A stretch of DNA of 64,000 nt from NCBI RefSeq assembly GCF_030463565.1, contig NC_134649.1:36047044-36111043 (forward strand). The letters are read 5' to 3'. Within the stretch, counting starts at the first letter, position 1. The number at the start of each line of letters is the position of its first letter. Below are positions 27,913 to 41,705 of this stretch, in pieces. A program made the position numbers and the translations under genes. Source of the DNA: Pelecanus crispus (taxonomy: Eukaryota; Chordata; Aves; Pelecaniformes; Pelecanidae). A model generated the notes under the pieces. The model had not been told where the DNA came from, ran no database searches, and saw only the letters and a list, made by a program, of their open reading frames with translations.

Positions 27913-29884
27913 TCTCTTACTTTTCCACTCAGCACCCTCAGCCCAGGGCAGGACTGCAAGTTTGCTTTTGAGACCCAGGAGAGGCTCTCAGTGCAGGGCG
28001 CCACTGTATGACACTGTCCTCACTCCATAGCCATCACATGCCCCCCCGCTGCAGCCCTGGCAGGGCTTTACCACTCCCGTTTACTCTCTTTTTTCTAGTA
28101 AAAATATTACATAATAAGAACAGGACTGCCCACACTGCCCACAGACTACTCCAAACTCCTGCAGACCCACACTTAGATTAAAGTCAGGCATTAGGGCTTT
28201 AGCTGGTCATCTGCACAGGTCAGAAATAACTCCTATCCTCTCCCGCCTCCCTACCCCTGCTTAATAGCCAAAGTCCAAAAACCAGAGAGGTCAGGGATGC
28301 ATTTTGAGGCAGAACAAATAATCCTCTCTCAGGCTACCAGGAATCCTTTCCCCTAACCAGGTCAGTAGGGCTGGGGGAGCTTCATCATCTTCTGCACCAC
28401 GGACCACTTCACCGCTCCATCCACCTGAGCAAACCCAATGTTCCCAAGTAAAGGCAAGTCTAATTCAAGAACAGCAAACAGGACTAGAGCTTGTATTGCT
28501 TGTATATAAGCCAGAAACAATTAGTTATAAGATGCTTATTAATGTATACCTTCACTATTATGTTGACTGAGCCTTCCGTGTGTTTCTTTTCCTTATACCC
28601 CACTTTATACCATCCATCCTCTGTGTTCACACAGAAACCTGAGACCGGCAGCCTTTAAGAAGCATTTTAGCTGGAAGAGCTAGGGTTATATTCCAGATTT
28701 CATGTATTAAATTCCCTCAGCCTGCTGATCTCTTCTGTTCTCAGGGAAAACACAGGCTGCATCATTGGGCAGGACTTCAAAATTATTAGGGACAGGGATT
28801 AGGCACTACTGGACTAGTCAGGGTGAAGAGTTTCTTGCCTTAAGAAAATCTACAAGACTCCTGCTTCAGTTCGCATTCGCAGTTTTTCTGGAGCATGAGG
28901 TGTTCTGTGTTGCTATGGGTTATGAACACATGTTAGGGAAATTAAATAAGTACCTAATCCAAGCACCACTCAGTTAATTAATACTGTGCTGTTAACAGGG
29001 TTATAACTGCATGCATTTCATGAGAATTAACAAGATTTGTTTGCATTAACATGGTCTTACATCTCCCAGGTGACAGCAGGGACCGTGCAATGGGGATTTA
29101 TGCTCTGCTCTGGCCGCTGTCACCAGTGCCCAGGCAGGCTGGGCAGGGACCAGGCTGCTGGTGCACGGGGAGCTCTGATCCCCACCCATCACCTCCAGCG
29201 CCTGCTGAGGAAGGGCACAGCTCACTCCCCACTGTTGAAGCCGACTGTACTTTGCATGGGGGAATTACTGGTGGCTTGGCGCAGCCGGAGGGGAGATGAC
29301 CCTCTGGCCTACTGATTAAATGGACTAGAACTGAACTTGCAACAAAAATAAACACAGAAAGTACACAAATCAGCAACACTTGCGTGACTTTATGAAGACA
29401 AAAATCAAATTACTTCAAGATGATCTTTACAATTACGTTAGCAAGTTCAATAGAGCATCAAAGATGACAGCTGTAGCTTTCTGCGGCAAGGAGCCCGCAG
29501 AAGGCGGTGACAGAGCTTCTCCGGGCTTCAGCAGCGGCAAGGGTGAGCCCCTCTTCCCTCTCATTCCTCAGCCATTACTCACGCGAGTACCATGAAGATT
29601 TTCATTAAACAGTATCGGGGGAAAAAAGTTAGGATAGAAATGGCAGACCTGCTTTGTATTTGGCGCCGGTTAGGTGAGACTCCTACTATTTTCAGTTCAC
29701 ATTTTCCTCCATTTGCTCCTCTTCAGTTGTCTGTCTCCTTTGCAGACTCCTGCATCGAGAGGAGATGCACCTGTGTTCCTGCCTGCACACTGCCAGCAGC
29801 AATGCCCAGAGCCTTAGCGATGGACCCAGGGTGCTGACAGTAAAACTGTGGACATCACTCTGCGATAACAGATGTTTTTTGCTG

Positions 29885-29903
29885 GCTGTCTGTCTGTCTG
29901 TCT
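29885..29903 (+). repeat. (CTGT)n microsatellite
   Basis: About four and a half perfect CTGT units. Confidence 0.85.
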
Positions 29904-32900
29904 ACGTGACTGTTCATTATTAAAAGAAATTATCTTGCTTGCTTTTATAAATTTCAACTGTAACAATATTTTGCTTTAAGTCATTTACGTCCAAACACTT
30001 GATTTGCCTTCATTACTAAGAGTGAAGCTTATCCATTTTCAGGAGCAAGGAGGAAAGTAGGATCTGCAGCAACTTATAGATGAACACCACACCAGATATA
30101 TGGTTTATGCCCTTGAAAGGTCAGTACTACAAGTTTGATGTGGACTACACAAGATTTAGCCAAATGATACAGTCCACATTATGGGGCAAATTTCTGTAGA
30201 TCTAAGACAAGGTCCACACGTTCTGCTAGTTTGCTCCTTTGCAACCATCTGTAGCAGAACACACTGATCTTCCACTAAAAAGAACACACAAATGGAGTCA
30301 GTTCCATTTGTTTTCCATATATGGGAAGAACTGTCTCTAAACAAATTTAATTCTTGACTCCAAGTGGGATTGAAGATGCTTTTCAGATAAGAAGCGGTGA
30401 AATAAAATCACAAGAGATCACACAAAATGATGTTGTTATTCCCTTCCTGCAGCATTCATCTAATTTTATGTTTCGCATTGGGGCAGTTTGGCCTTCTCGT
30501 AAGACCAGAAAGACAGCAGACAAACAGCAGTTGAGCAGCGGTTAGACTGCACTCATGTAACCCAGCAATCATAATTCAAGGGAGAAAATTATTTCCTGTC
30601 AGAAATATAGACTGAAACTGCCAAGAAAATCTCTCCAAAGTTACAAACTTATCACCATCCACCCATTAGACTTGTGATGAGGAGAAAAATCAAAATTGCA
30701 CCACTTAGTAAACCATGGATGGAATATCACGCAGAGAGGAAGAAAAAAAGATGTATCCATGAAGTCAGCTTGAGTTCTACTAAATACTTTGTTTTGAAAT
30801 CACATTTCTAAAAAATCAGAGAAGTGGGTATGAATACAGTCACATTTACAGCTTACCCACCATGACCTTTTTTTTCCTGACACCTGGCAAGATTTTGTAT
30901 TAGCTACGAAGCCATGTCTTAACAGTCTTGTGGATTCACTTGTCTCTCCATCCTTGGTGGCAGAACCATCATGTGTGATGAACAGCGTGTTGGCTTTAGG
31001 ACACTGCATATGATGTGCAACTGACCGGGACACCAACCTGGGAGCAAGTGCCTGGATAACTGTTCAAACCTCCCCAGCTGCAGTCCAGCTTTTATAAGGT
31101 TTATACCAGGATTACAGTCTTCTCAAGTTAAAATAACCAAGAAAGGGAAGTTTGAGAGATGGCTTTCCTTGAGCTTTCTCAAAAGTACTTGCCCAACTAT
31201 AGCAAACTTCTCTCCTTAGTGAAGGGTGTTCTGCTCCTTTGGCACCAACAGTAGGAAAAGGGAAAAAAGCCTGCATGGTGTGATTTCCCGATTAAGCTAC
31301 TTGTAATCTGTAACCTTCTTGGTCTATTTTAATCTGTTTTGTTTTGTTGTTTGTTTGGTTTTTTAACAGTTTCAACTGCTGAGCCCAAAGGAGATCCATG
31401 TTAGAAATGGATGGCTGGTTCATAGCAACATTATCTTATGCAGCATCAGAGATTTTCAGATACGAAACCCTTGTGCAGTTTTTTCACACTGGTGGCTACA
31501 GCAGATAAAGCATCATCACTAATGCATTATCCAATGTATTATTTCAGCCTCCCAGAGGAAAACAGACTGGAAATTCAATTATCTATTGCCACAAGTCACT
31601 TTGTTACACCACAAAAAAACAAAACCAAAGCAGATTAATTTTTTTTCATAGAACACAGAACACAAAACTTATCAAGAAAAGAGAAACACAATAAGAGCTG
31701 AATCTAACTCTAAATTCTGACATATCTCCACTAATAATGATTAATGACTAAGAAAAAGAAAAGGGAGGCTGTGCATGCACAAATGCCAACCTGAACTGAC
31801 ACTAAGACATACAGCTATTTTAAATATTTTCCCTTCTAATTACATATTTCTTACTACTGTAAAATATTCAACATACAAAACCAGATTGGCTCTATTGCCT
31901 GTCTCAAAAGCAGCAGGCAGTCAAATAAGCTCTAAAGAGCTAATTCAAATGCCACAAGTAAAACAGCACTGCTGTTTCTTCCATAGAAAATCCAAATAAA
32001 GCTCATTTATTTCTCTTGTGAGTATAAGACAAAGGTATTACCACCACAGCAGAGTTCTTCTACAGTAATACCTGAACAAGGAGACTGAATGCCCAAACCT
32101 GCAGTCCCTTACTACAGCCTCCAATTTTTTTAATTCCATTTCAGTGGGAGCACAACTCATTTGACTTGTGGTGAGGGCTGTGGCCACACTAACTCAGGCT
32201 TGTTCACCATTACAAGACTGATCTCCAAAAGAGAGTGCGTAGCGCAAGAGAGCACTAGTAAATAGCATGCAGGGTATGTCACTTTGTTCACTACTTTCCA
32301 AGGACCAAAATTAATTTTCCTGGGCAGAACGGCTCTTTTTAAGACAATTTACAGCTAATGCATGGCCCTTCACATTCTACATGACCTGAGTTTCACTGTT
32401 CAAGTGCAAAAAAATTTAAGTTTTAGTATTTCCCTGTTTCAATGACAGGTGTAAATGAGAGACTTTGCATGCCAGAGAGCATATTTGGACAGAACTATGC
32501 ATGCAGCAGTAAAAGCTGTTGGAGCTCCGTGGGTCCACGTAGCAGTGGGTGTTATATCAGCACCATGAGAGCAGCAGGACGCTAAATGCCTGTGGTATAA
32601 AACATACTAGTGTTACTAGCGTGACACCAGCATGATGCCCCACTCTGCACCACACCCTGGTTATGTGCTGCTTTACCTTCACCCTCCCAGCCCTGCTCCT
32701 GGGGAAGGACGATATCTCTGCAGCCATGCAAGAGGGCAGCATGGCTGGAGCAGGGCTGTGGATCTCCTCCTGCTCTCCAGGAAAAGTGCCTATGCAAACC
32801 AAAGCTGCTGACCACACAAATTCGGGGTCTGTTTAGGGTTTTGGGAGGTGGGTGAGGGAGACCTTGGGTCATGCCAGGGGTTCCAGCCAGGACTGGTTTC

Positions 32901-35900
32901 AGCAAGGCCGTATCTGGCAAAAAGCAGGTGCCCAGTGACACAAAACAAACCCCATCCCTTAATGCCACTGATCTCTCATACAAAAAGCTTAATAGCATGT
33001 TGATATTTGGGGATATCAGGGTGCTCTCCTTGCTGTCAGTTATCACGCAAGATTGAAATAGCATCATTTGTCACTGGTTCAATGCCACGTAACACATCTG
33101 GAAGCAGGGTGTTGGCGGTATTTGTGTTATGCTCTCAGCGGGAGACAATTTGCTGGTAAAGATCATGACAGCACTGCTGGAGATGAAAACACCCAAAAAA
33201 CTGTCCCTGACTGGCAACTTTTATTTTGCAACATATGTCAAACTCTCGTCTGTGATGTGGCACAACTAGCTATTGTATGATGTAAGTGCAACAGCACATA
33301 TTTTAACATACAATACAATTGTCTGGAAGAAGCTAATTCGACTCCCCACTGCGAGACACATTACGTGATGACCAAGTCCACTTAAAACAGCACTGTGAGC
33401 TGAAAGGGCTTCTCACAAGGCAGGACACACTGGGCGGAAATTTCCAGAAGTGAAGTGTAAATGGAAAACCTTTAAACAAACACATATATTAACCAAACTG
33501 GATGGATGCAGAATTACTAGTTTGGGTTGGGCCTCCTCAGAGTAGTGAAGCAATTCCGTTAGAAATGCCTCTATATGTTTGGAGCCTGCACTTAAGGCGG
33601 ATTAGCCATGTTGTCATCTTATGCGAATACCAGTCTTTGCTTGGGAAAATGAATTAAGACCACACCAAAATTACTCCAGTGAAGAGTTCTCAACATCGCT
33701 CGTAACCTCAGGGATGCTGTTATAACAGCAAAAGGAACCAGCAAAATACAGACTAGTTTACCAATGCTGTTTTACTGCAGAGCAAAAACACGGTTTATGA
33801 AAGTGAAACACATCAAGGAAATACTTCACTCAGAACGTAGCATGATGGTGCAGTTCCTCAAGAAAAGAAAGTCCTTCTTCATCCCTTCCAATGCAGAGCT
33901 TAGGAAAAAATCACATCTGACGTGAGTCATCTTCTCATTCAGACATGAATTCAGTTTATCCTTGCTGGAAGGATGATCTAACCCCTACCTTCTCCAGACT
34001 TTCTCAACAGGGGATCCAGGCACAGGGGTAGAGAGGAGCTCAGTGACAGAGGTGAAAAGAGGAAGGAAAAACATACACAAACAGACAGAAAAGTGATAAT
34101 TCTGGAGCTTTCCTCCAGGAAACCATGTGCCACTGCACAGCAACAAAAATAACCCAGGGGTTCCCTCTCTGCTCCGGCTCCCTGTGAGGAGCCACTTTAA
34201 AGCTTTTAGAACATTTGCAGAGTTTGAGAGAAATGGTTTTTGTTTAACTTCAGCTACTTCAGAAATGCCTGGGGCCTGAAGAAACATGTTTTTGGATTGC
34301 TCTTAAAGAACAGGCTGAACTTTGAAGTTTGGGGAATTTTTTTCAGATCAAATGTTAAATTAATAGACACCAACATGACAAATCGGTCTGAATACTGGGG
34401 AAAAATTAACAATCACTAAAAAATCTTCTTGGATTAATTAATTCTGGCATATTGTTACTTATTCTAATACATTGATGGGTCTGGCACTTCAAGTCCTATA
34501 AGCCATGGTGCATAATGTGTTTTTGTGTCCTAACTAAGCACGTTTGGTATTATTGCCCGTTTGCCGCTACAAAATAAAAGGTGTATCACTACCGTTGCAT
34601 AAATTTCAGTTTGGGTAGTGACGAGATCATTAATAACTAGTTTACTTATGGATCATTTAAGTTTAAGAAATGAGCACAGAAATTCAAAGCATCTGGAATC
34701 TAAATTACTTCTTTGTACACAGTTTCTTTATAACAGAAGTTTCATCAATGCCACTGAATTCACCCTACACTTTCTTGCTAATTGAGGTGCTCGACTAAAG
34801 TGTCCCACGTGACTCATTTATTCTTCACTGTATTGCAAGAAATGGCTGGATAAGGAAACCTTGACTCCATGAGAAGTCATGGGTCAGTCGGCTGCAAGCC
34901 ACACACAGACTATTAATTACAGCTACGTGGTTGCAGAATCATCTGCTAACACTGTACAAACAGGAACAGTATCATGCCAGTATTGCCACATCCACATTTT
35001 TGTATTCTCGCCTCAATTTTCCTCACCCTATTTTTGGAAGAAAAACCATGATTCATTCTTAAGAGGTGCCCTATTAAGTACTTAAAAAGCAATAATGTAA
35101 AACAAACCTTCCTCTGGAAATACTGGTAAACAACAGTTCACTCACCACTGTAGTTCCTCACCATCCCAGTGAAGTATAGAGGGGGAACTATTCAATACAC
35201 TTTCCTGTAGATTTCAGGGACATTTTTTCAGGAATCTGAGGACTGTAATGCTTCGGCAGCCCAGAAGCATATCTACCAAGGACCACTGGAATAAGTTTGC
35301 TTCTCACAAGTTAGCCAATTTGTAAAAAAAAAAAAAAAACAACCACCAACAAACCACCACCCCCTGCAGATTCTAGTCTATTCTTATTAACACAAGACAA
35401 GTTAATTGTACCAGGACATTCCTACTGTGGGATGGAGCTGAGATTGGAGAGTTTGTACTGATTTTACCCCCAGGGAATCCTACACCAGAATCACCTCCCT
35501 GAAAAACGCAGTCCCTGCAGAGGGCCACATCCTCAGCGGGCACTGAGGGACAGGGTGCTTTGATTAACACCACAAGCTCCTGACCCAGAACATCAGCGCC
35601 CTGAGGAGGATTCCAGCAAACATCTGTTACCATTAAAGATCACTGGTTGAGATCTGCGCCCAGAGAGGGCCAGGGCTGAGGGACTGCATAGTTCCTCTCT
35701 GAGGCTTAAACAGCACACAGATTTGAATGTTAGCGGAGCAACATTTAAGGAAATCGGCTTCAGAATCAGGACTGAGGAATGTGAAGCTATTCATTTAGTG
35801 GTTTCCCTAATGCTTCTCCATTTAATATTTGCAAATTTAATATTTACACATGCAAGCCTTACAAAAATTATGTTACGAGGAACAGCTTCTGTACTTCTCA

Positions 35901-38491
35901 TAATAAACAAACGACCAAAAATACATGGTATGTATAGCAGGGGTTTACAGCTGGGATTCTATATTCCTTCTTAGAGCCTATATAACCTTCTTAGAGCCAC
36001 TTATCTAAGATCTAGTAGCTATAAAAAGCCTCTCTGTTTACTATTTACACAGGTGTCCTGGAGCATTATATAATCATGTAGCAGATCAACATAGCCTTAG
36101 GATCTCAAAGTATAATAAAAGTACATTAGGATCATGACACAGAGGGAAAGAGTTGGCTGCCATTTGATGCTGATCTTTTATTCCTTCCAGAAGTTCACCT
36201 AGCCATGGAGGATAGATGTCTTCAGTTCTTCATGAGAAAAAGGCGAAGAAAACACATCTTTTCCTAATCTTGCTCACCTAAATTTTTTAAATGTATAGTC
36301 AAGCTGGGTCCTCACATAAACATTTAAATTTTGCCACTCTTATTTATGCTAAGTAGTTCCACTAAACCTGGCAATAGATCTCCTACAATAAGGTTCATAA
36401 GCCAGGAGTCTTACAAGATCTCTACTTTCAAGAGTCAGGCTTTGAAATAGTAAAGCCATGGTAACTTAAAGTACTCAAAATATACACCACCGAGGAGGAT
36501 GATAAGACATGAGAGATGACAGAGTCTACACAAGGCATAGATGTTTCCACATATTCTGTAACCACAGAGAGGATCAGAAACTACATTACAAATTAAAGCA
36601 GATTCTATGATAAAAATGCCCTCCAGAAAAGGCATATATCATCCCTTCCAAAAAAAATGAATGAGATACATTATCCATAAAATCCTCCACAATGACTAAT
36701 CTATCATTTCAGTCAACCAAATCCTGAAGACACCGTTTGAATCTTAACAAGGTAACAACAAAATCCACTAGAAAGTAAGAACAAGGGACATACTCAGTTC
36801 CTATTGCATCTGGCTTCATTAGAGCTTATTCTGCTTTTAATCTGCTATAATAAAGACCTTACATTTGAGTAAAGATCTTAGAATTTGACATGTTCGTATA
36901 GAAATATATATTGCATGCAAATGACATGGCAAAGGCAACACTAGTACATCAGGCCTTGTACTTTCTGTGAATGAGTTATGTCCTCCATTCATTAAGTTCT
37001 CTCATTCTTTTCCAAAGCATCTGTTATGCAGGATCTATACGTACTGCCTTGTACAACATCAGGATGAAGAAACTTCCACCTCACATTCCCTAGGCTGTGT
37101 ACAGCTGCTGCTTATACCAAGGCGTTTCACCCCCTCCTGTAATTTTTATCAGCTATTCAGATTCGCACACATTTTAGAAGGCTGTAGCAAAAAAATAAAT
37201 TATATATAATGCAAATCAAATCATGATACTTTTACAAAGTTTAAAAAAAAAAAAATTATCACCTATTTTCAGGTACAAGCATGTCATCATGCATACTAAG
37301 GATTGCCAGAGGTCATAACTAACAAGCATTCCATATAATGCATATAACTACCAAGGAATTGCTCCCAGACTACTATCGTTGCCATTTGCCTAGTTGTACG
37401 TATACAAACCAAATGTCACTGTGGCTTAAAATGGACATACTGCCTTTGACAGAAGTAACCATTTGCCTGCTTGAGAACTATAGCAACACTAACTCTTACA
37501 AAAAGTATTTGTTTCACACATCTTGCACCATTCATTTTCTTTATAGTGGTTTTCTGGAGCTGTTTCTTTGCTTATGGTTTTACTTCTAGTTCATTAAGTC
37601 TGCAAACTTGATTTACTTACAGGCTCTTTACCCACAAATGTACTATGTAAGATGAAAATATCATCAAGGGAATACTTTCATCCAGAAAGCATAAATGCAG
37701 AAATACACAGATCTTCAATTTTATATGAATGTCAATGAACACCAACGAGGACTGCTAACAAAGTCAAGGTATATGCCCACCATAACTTGGTCTTTTCCCC
37801 ATTTTCTTTAAATATTTACTAGTTCATGTCTTGCTGAGTAACAACTTTCTTTTTCATGCTATGAATCCTATGACCCAAAGGAAAGCACAAAAATACAGCT
37901 GAACAGTATTTTACAGCATTAATGTCCTCAGTCTCCCTACCCCAAGTAATGGCCAGTTCAAGTTTGCTCAGGGATAACTCTTTACTCCTCCAAGGTTGCC
38001 AATTTACAAAGCAAAGAGATACTTGAGAAGCCCTAAAACTATTTGCATACCAAGCATTAGCTCTTCTGAAATCAATAGTCATGGAAAGTAAATCCCAGCC
38101 CATACTTGAGAAAAAGCTGGGTAAAGATGCAATTCTCTTTATGAAAATCAACAGGAAAACTTACCAGGAGATGGGCTTGCTTCCCTGACAGAAAAAAGAG
38201 GCAGAAAGCAGCAGCCAACTGTGTAATGACTGGCAAGCTGCAGCTGCTGCATTCTGCTAATTAACTGCCAGGGGAGAAGCAGGAGGACACCCCAGGCAGT
38301 GGGTGGTTTCTGAAAGTGGTCCTCACAATGTAACCTGTCACTGGGGACCTGGAAGTCACGGGAGGAACTGCACAGAAATTATCATCTTGTATTGCAGGGA
38401 CCATTTCCTTTGCTCAGGGTGTGCCTCCTGGGGAAGGACCTTCCAAAAAAAATTCTTTAAAAAAATGGAATTTTGGAACAGGCTGCTTTAT

Positions 38492-38520
38492 AAAAACAAA
38501 ACAAAACAAAACAAAACAAA
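38492..38520 (+). repeat. (AAAAC)n microsatellite
   Basis: At least five perfect AAAAC units. Confidence 0.9.
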
Positions 38521-39600
38521 GTGAGCCAAGCTATGAACTCTACACTACAGTTTGCATTTTTTAAATTCCTCACAATGGGTCTGGAATAAATCAGCAATGG
38601 GTCAAACTGGTTCAGAAAGTGTTTGAATAACTGCCCATGGAGTGTCCAGGGGTTCTCCGTCAGCTGAGTATTTTGACTGCTGCTGTTCAATTACCATTTG
38701 AGAAAGCAGGACTGCTGGGAAAGACAACACAACGTAAACCAACATTGGCTATAAAAGCATACAGTGTACCAATATTCACGCAGCACAGCCCGGGTTTCAG
38801 AGGCGTTACCAAAAGCAACTTCACATCACACCGCTCAATGACGTTCCTAGCCAGCAACATTCAATACAGCCAAAGGTAAGAGGTCTTCAAGAAATCATGA
38901 GGGCCCAAAATATCTAATTTTATCTCTATAATAGAAACAGTAATTGGCAAATCATTATTTTACATTTATAAAATATATGATGAGGAACATACCACATGCA
39001 TTCTAGACTTTCTGTCTGCACTGGAAATCAACTGGGAAATTAGGAGGTACGGCGTAGAAACATCACTACGAATATACTGTATTACTGCTTTTGCAGCTGC
39101 AGTCCCAGAATTTGTTTCACAATAATTCAGTTACCCATGTTTAAATAACCAGCCCACAGAAGAAAGGCTGATATATTTCATATGCATTCTCTTTGAGCAG
39201 GGGGGCCTTCACGTCTGGTCGAAAAATGTCAGGCTCATATGACACCACCAAAGTCAGGAGAGATGCCTAACCATAACTAAAAGCAGAATTTGGCCAACAC
39301 AATTGGAAAATACCAGCAGAATATATACAAATGCACACACGCAACCTCATATAAGAGCAGAGAATGAAACAGATTGGATTTTTTTAATCACACCTTTTAA
39401 AAAAACAGAATTTCATGTACAAACCCTTCACTGCACTCCTACATGGTTCATTTATCGTGCTGCAACATAAACAGATATACCAGTGCCTGTAGTAGGGGAG
39501 AAAGTTCTTTTCTTTTTTTTTTTTTTCCCCTGTTGAGGATTTTAAATACAATTTGAAGAGCAGAAGAACAGATCTGGCCTGCCTTCCAAACTGACTTCAA

Positions 39601-41679
39601 TAATAGATAAGCAATTTTAAGACTACCACAGTCAACAAGTACATAAAGTAGCTATACATATTTATCTGTATTTTCAAGAAAGCTTTATTTTTCCCCCTTG
39701 TTTTCATAGTTTCCTCTAGCATATAGTCCAGAATAAAAAACTAATGTCTTTCCTGATTCTGCAAAACTACCCTTTGACAATGAATATCCTAACAGTTTAG
39801 ATATTATTTCTCAAGAATCCTTACCCAAAGGACAGCAGTCTTTCTGTCAGCTTCAGCATCAATTTCTGCAAGTTTTGTCTCACCTTCGTAAGATCATTCT
39901 GTCAAACATGTCTTTAAGAAAGGAAAGATTTTAGCTTGCTTTCTGCATGCAGTGCCTGACTCGAAGCTGCCATTCATTTCTTCGGGTTTCTTCACTGTTC
40001 CTGGTATATCCCCTGTTAACACCTGGGGCTTCAATTATTTTGCAAAAACAGGGTGAAAATCGGTATTGGCAAAGCCATAACCGAACACAAATATTTGAAG
40101 AGATTACTAAAAATACAAGATTCTGAACCAGGGGATAACAGCATTTTTAACAAAATTAAACAGATATACTTTGCTGCAAATTAAAAACAATTCTCTTGTA
40201 TCTGAGCCCATAATGACTATTTTGAATACAGATATTTACTGCTGCCAATAAAGAAATTTTTTGGTAACTTTTCTGTTATTGGGAAGAGCTTGAATACAAT
40301 CCAGTCCAAAAAAATGCTGACTTTCCTAAATAGGGGCTGTGTTTTTGCAATAAAGAATACTGGTCAATATACAAGTGAAGGAAAACTGAACCAGATGTCA
40401 GTAATAGGACCACAGAACATTGCATTTGCCCAGAATCGCTATTTTAAACACACGATGTTGGTCTACTGGTTTGTGGGATAATACATTCTTGGCAGCCAGA
40501 AGGAGTTTCGATATGTTAGAAGGTTATCCTTGGGAAAAGAAAAAAAAAAAAAAAAAAAAAAGAAGAAGAAAAGAAGCAGAAGAGAGGTAGAGAAAGGCCG
40601 CTAATTCATCAAGCTCCCTATAGCAGAAAAAAAATGTGACTTACTCAGGAAATCAGTTCAAAGAAAAGTCAGTCTCAAAACAGAAGGCTTGGTTTTTACA
40701 TTAATTTTCATTTTCTACTTTACTTCCTTACTACTAACACTTCATTGTACTTTGCCTTTTTTTTTTTTAAGGATTCTTCCCTTCATACACGCTCAATTTC
40801 TGGGCAAGAAGTCTAAGGAAAAAATGGTGAGCTTGCTTTCACCTTGCAGCCCAAGTGCAGTCAGACTGATGGGTGGGGGAACCGCACCTCCAGCAACCGC
40901 ACGCACAACCCAAACCGCACAAAACCCAGTCTCGAAAACTCAAGTCATGCTGGAAACCTTTGCAAACACGAGGATGCTGCTGCCATCACTGGGATTACGG
41001 AGGAAGCTGTTCACAGGATCAGGCCCCACTGTCCCAGAATCACTACAAGCAGCCCTGGAAGCCATATGGACACAAATAACGTGGTCCCTATCCATTGCAA
41101 ATTAAGTACTTGCCCATCTCTGAAATGCTCTCTAGCTCACAGTCGCAGGGATTTGAGATGGGGTTTGGGTTTTTTTCCCCTTCTACTTAAGAAGTAGTTA
41201 CATCTGTATGCCTACTTAACATAGAAATAAAACTTGAAGATGTGCTTTGTATGTTTGGTGAACAATCACTTCCCTGTTTTACCACATAGTAAATTTAAAA
41301 ATCAACTCTGCTCATTGTTTTAACAAAACCTCCTCTGAAAGATAATTAAAACCACTTCCCAATATACAACCAAAGTTTTATTTTTATAGTCTATCTTCCA
41401 TTATGGCATAATCCTTTCTTTTTTTTTTTTTTAAACCAGTGAAATATACAAATCACGCAAGACAGAAATATGTACATTAAATGTACAGAACAGAGGAAAG
41501 GGCATAGAAGATTTACATATCTGAATGACAAGTAAAATATTTTACATTAAATAGTGTTTTAATAGCTGGGATCATGATACTCAGTTCTGCTCAAAAGTCA
41601 CTAAAAAGGAACAAGAGGTGATTCAGCAAATGAAAAGAAAAAGATCATGCTTTTTGTACAATAAAACCAAAGTGACATA
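39601..41679. other. Sequence 3' of the proximal WNT5A poly(A) candidate; possible distal 3' UTR
   Basis: Non-coding. It includes an A22 run followed by AAG-rich purine sequence (40540-40590) and a moderately GC-rich patch (40830-41080). A minus-strand AATAAA near 39.68 kb could terminate a long 3' UTR isoform of about 4.1 kb, the length typical of mammalian WNT5A. I cannot decide between UTR and intergenic. Confidence 0.4.
40540..40590 (+). repeat. A22 run followed by AAG-rich purine tract
   Basis: A run of 22 A continues into an irregular AAG/AG purine tract. If it lies in a long WNT5A 3' UTR, it would read as a pyrimidine tract in the mRNA. Confidence 0.85.
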
Positions 41680-41695
41680 TTCAATGAATTAGTGC

Positions 41696-41705
41696 TTTAT
41701 TTATT
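41696..41705 (-). terminator. Candidate WNT5A polyadenylation signal (overlapping tandem AATAAA)
   Basis: On the minus strand two AATAAA hexamers overlap to give AATAAATAAA. They are followed within about 50 nt by a T/G-rich stretch (around 41676-41655) that could serve as the downstream element. This is about 2.1 kb after the stop codon. It is a sequence-based candidate only; alternative or distal sites are likely for this gene. Confidence 0.4.

Larger units (their letters stand above)
27913..39600. other. Intergenic sequence without recognisable genes
   Basis: AT-rich and non-coding, with GC-richer patches at 29090-29300 and 32640-32880. An (AAAAC)n microsatellite lies at 38492-38520, and a short direct repeat of CCTTCTTAGAGCC occurs twice at about 35967-35998. 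No tRNA, snRNA or miRNA-like structure was recognised. Confidence 0.6.
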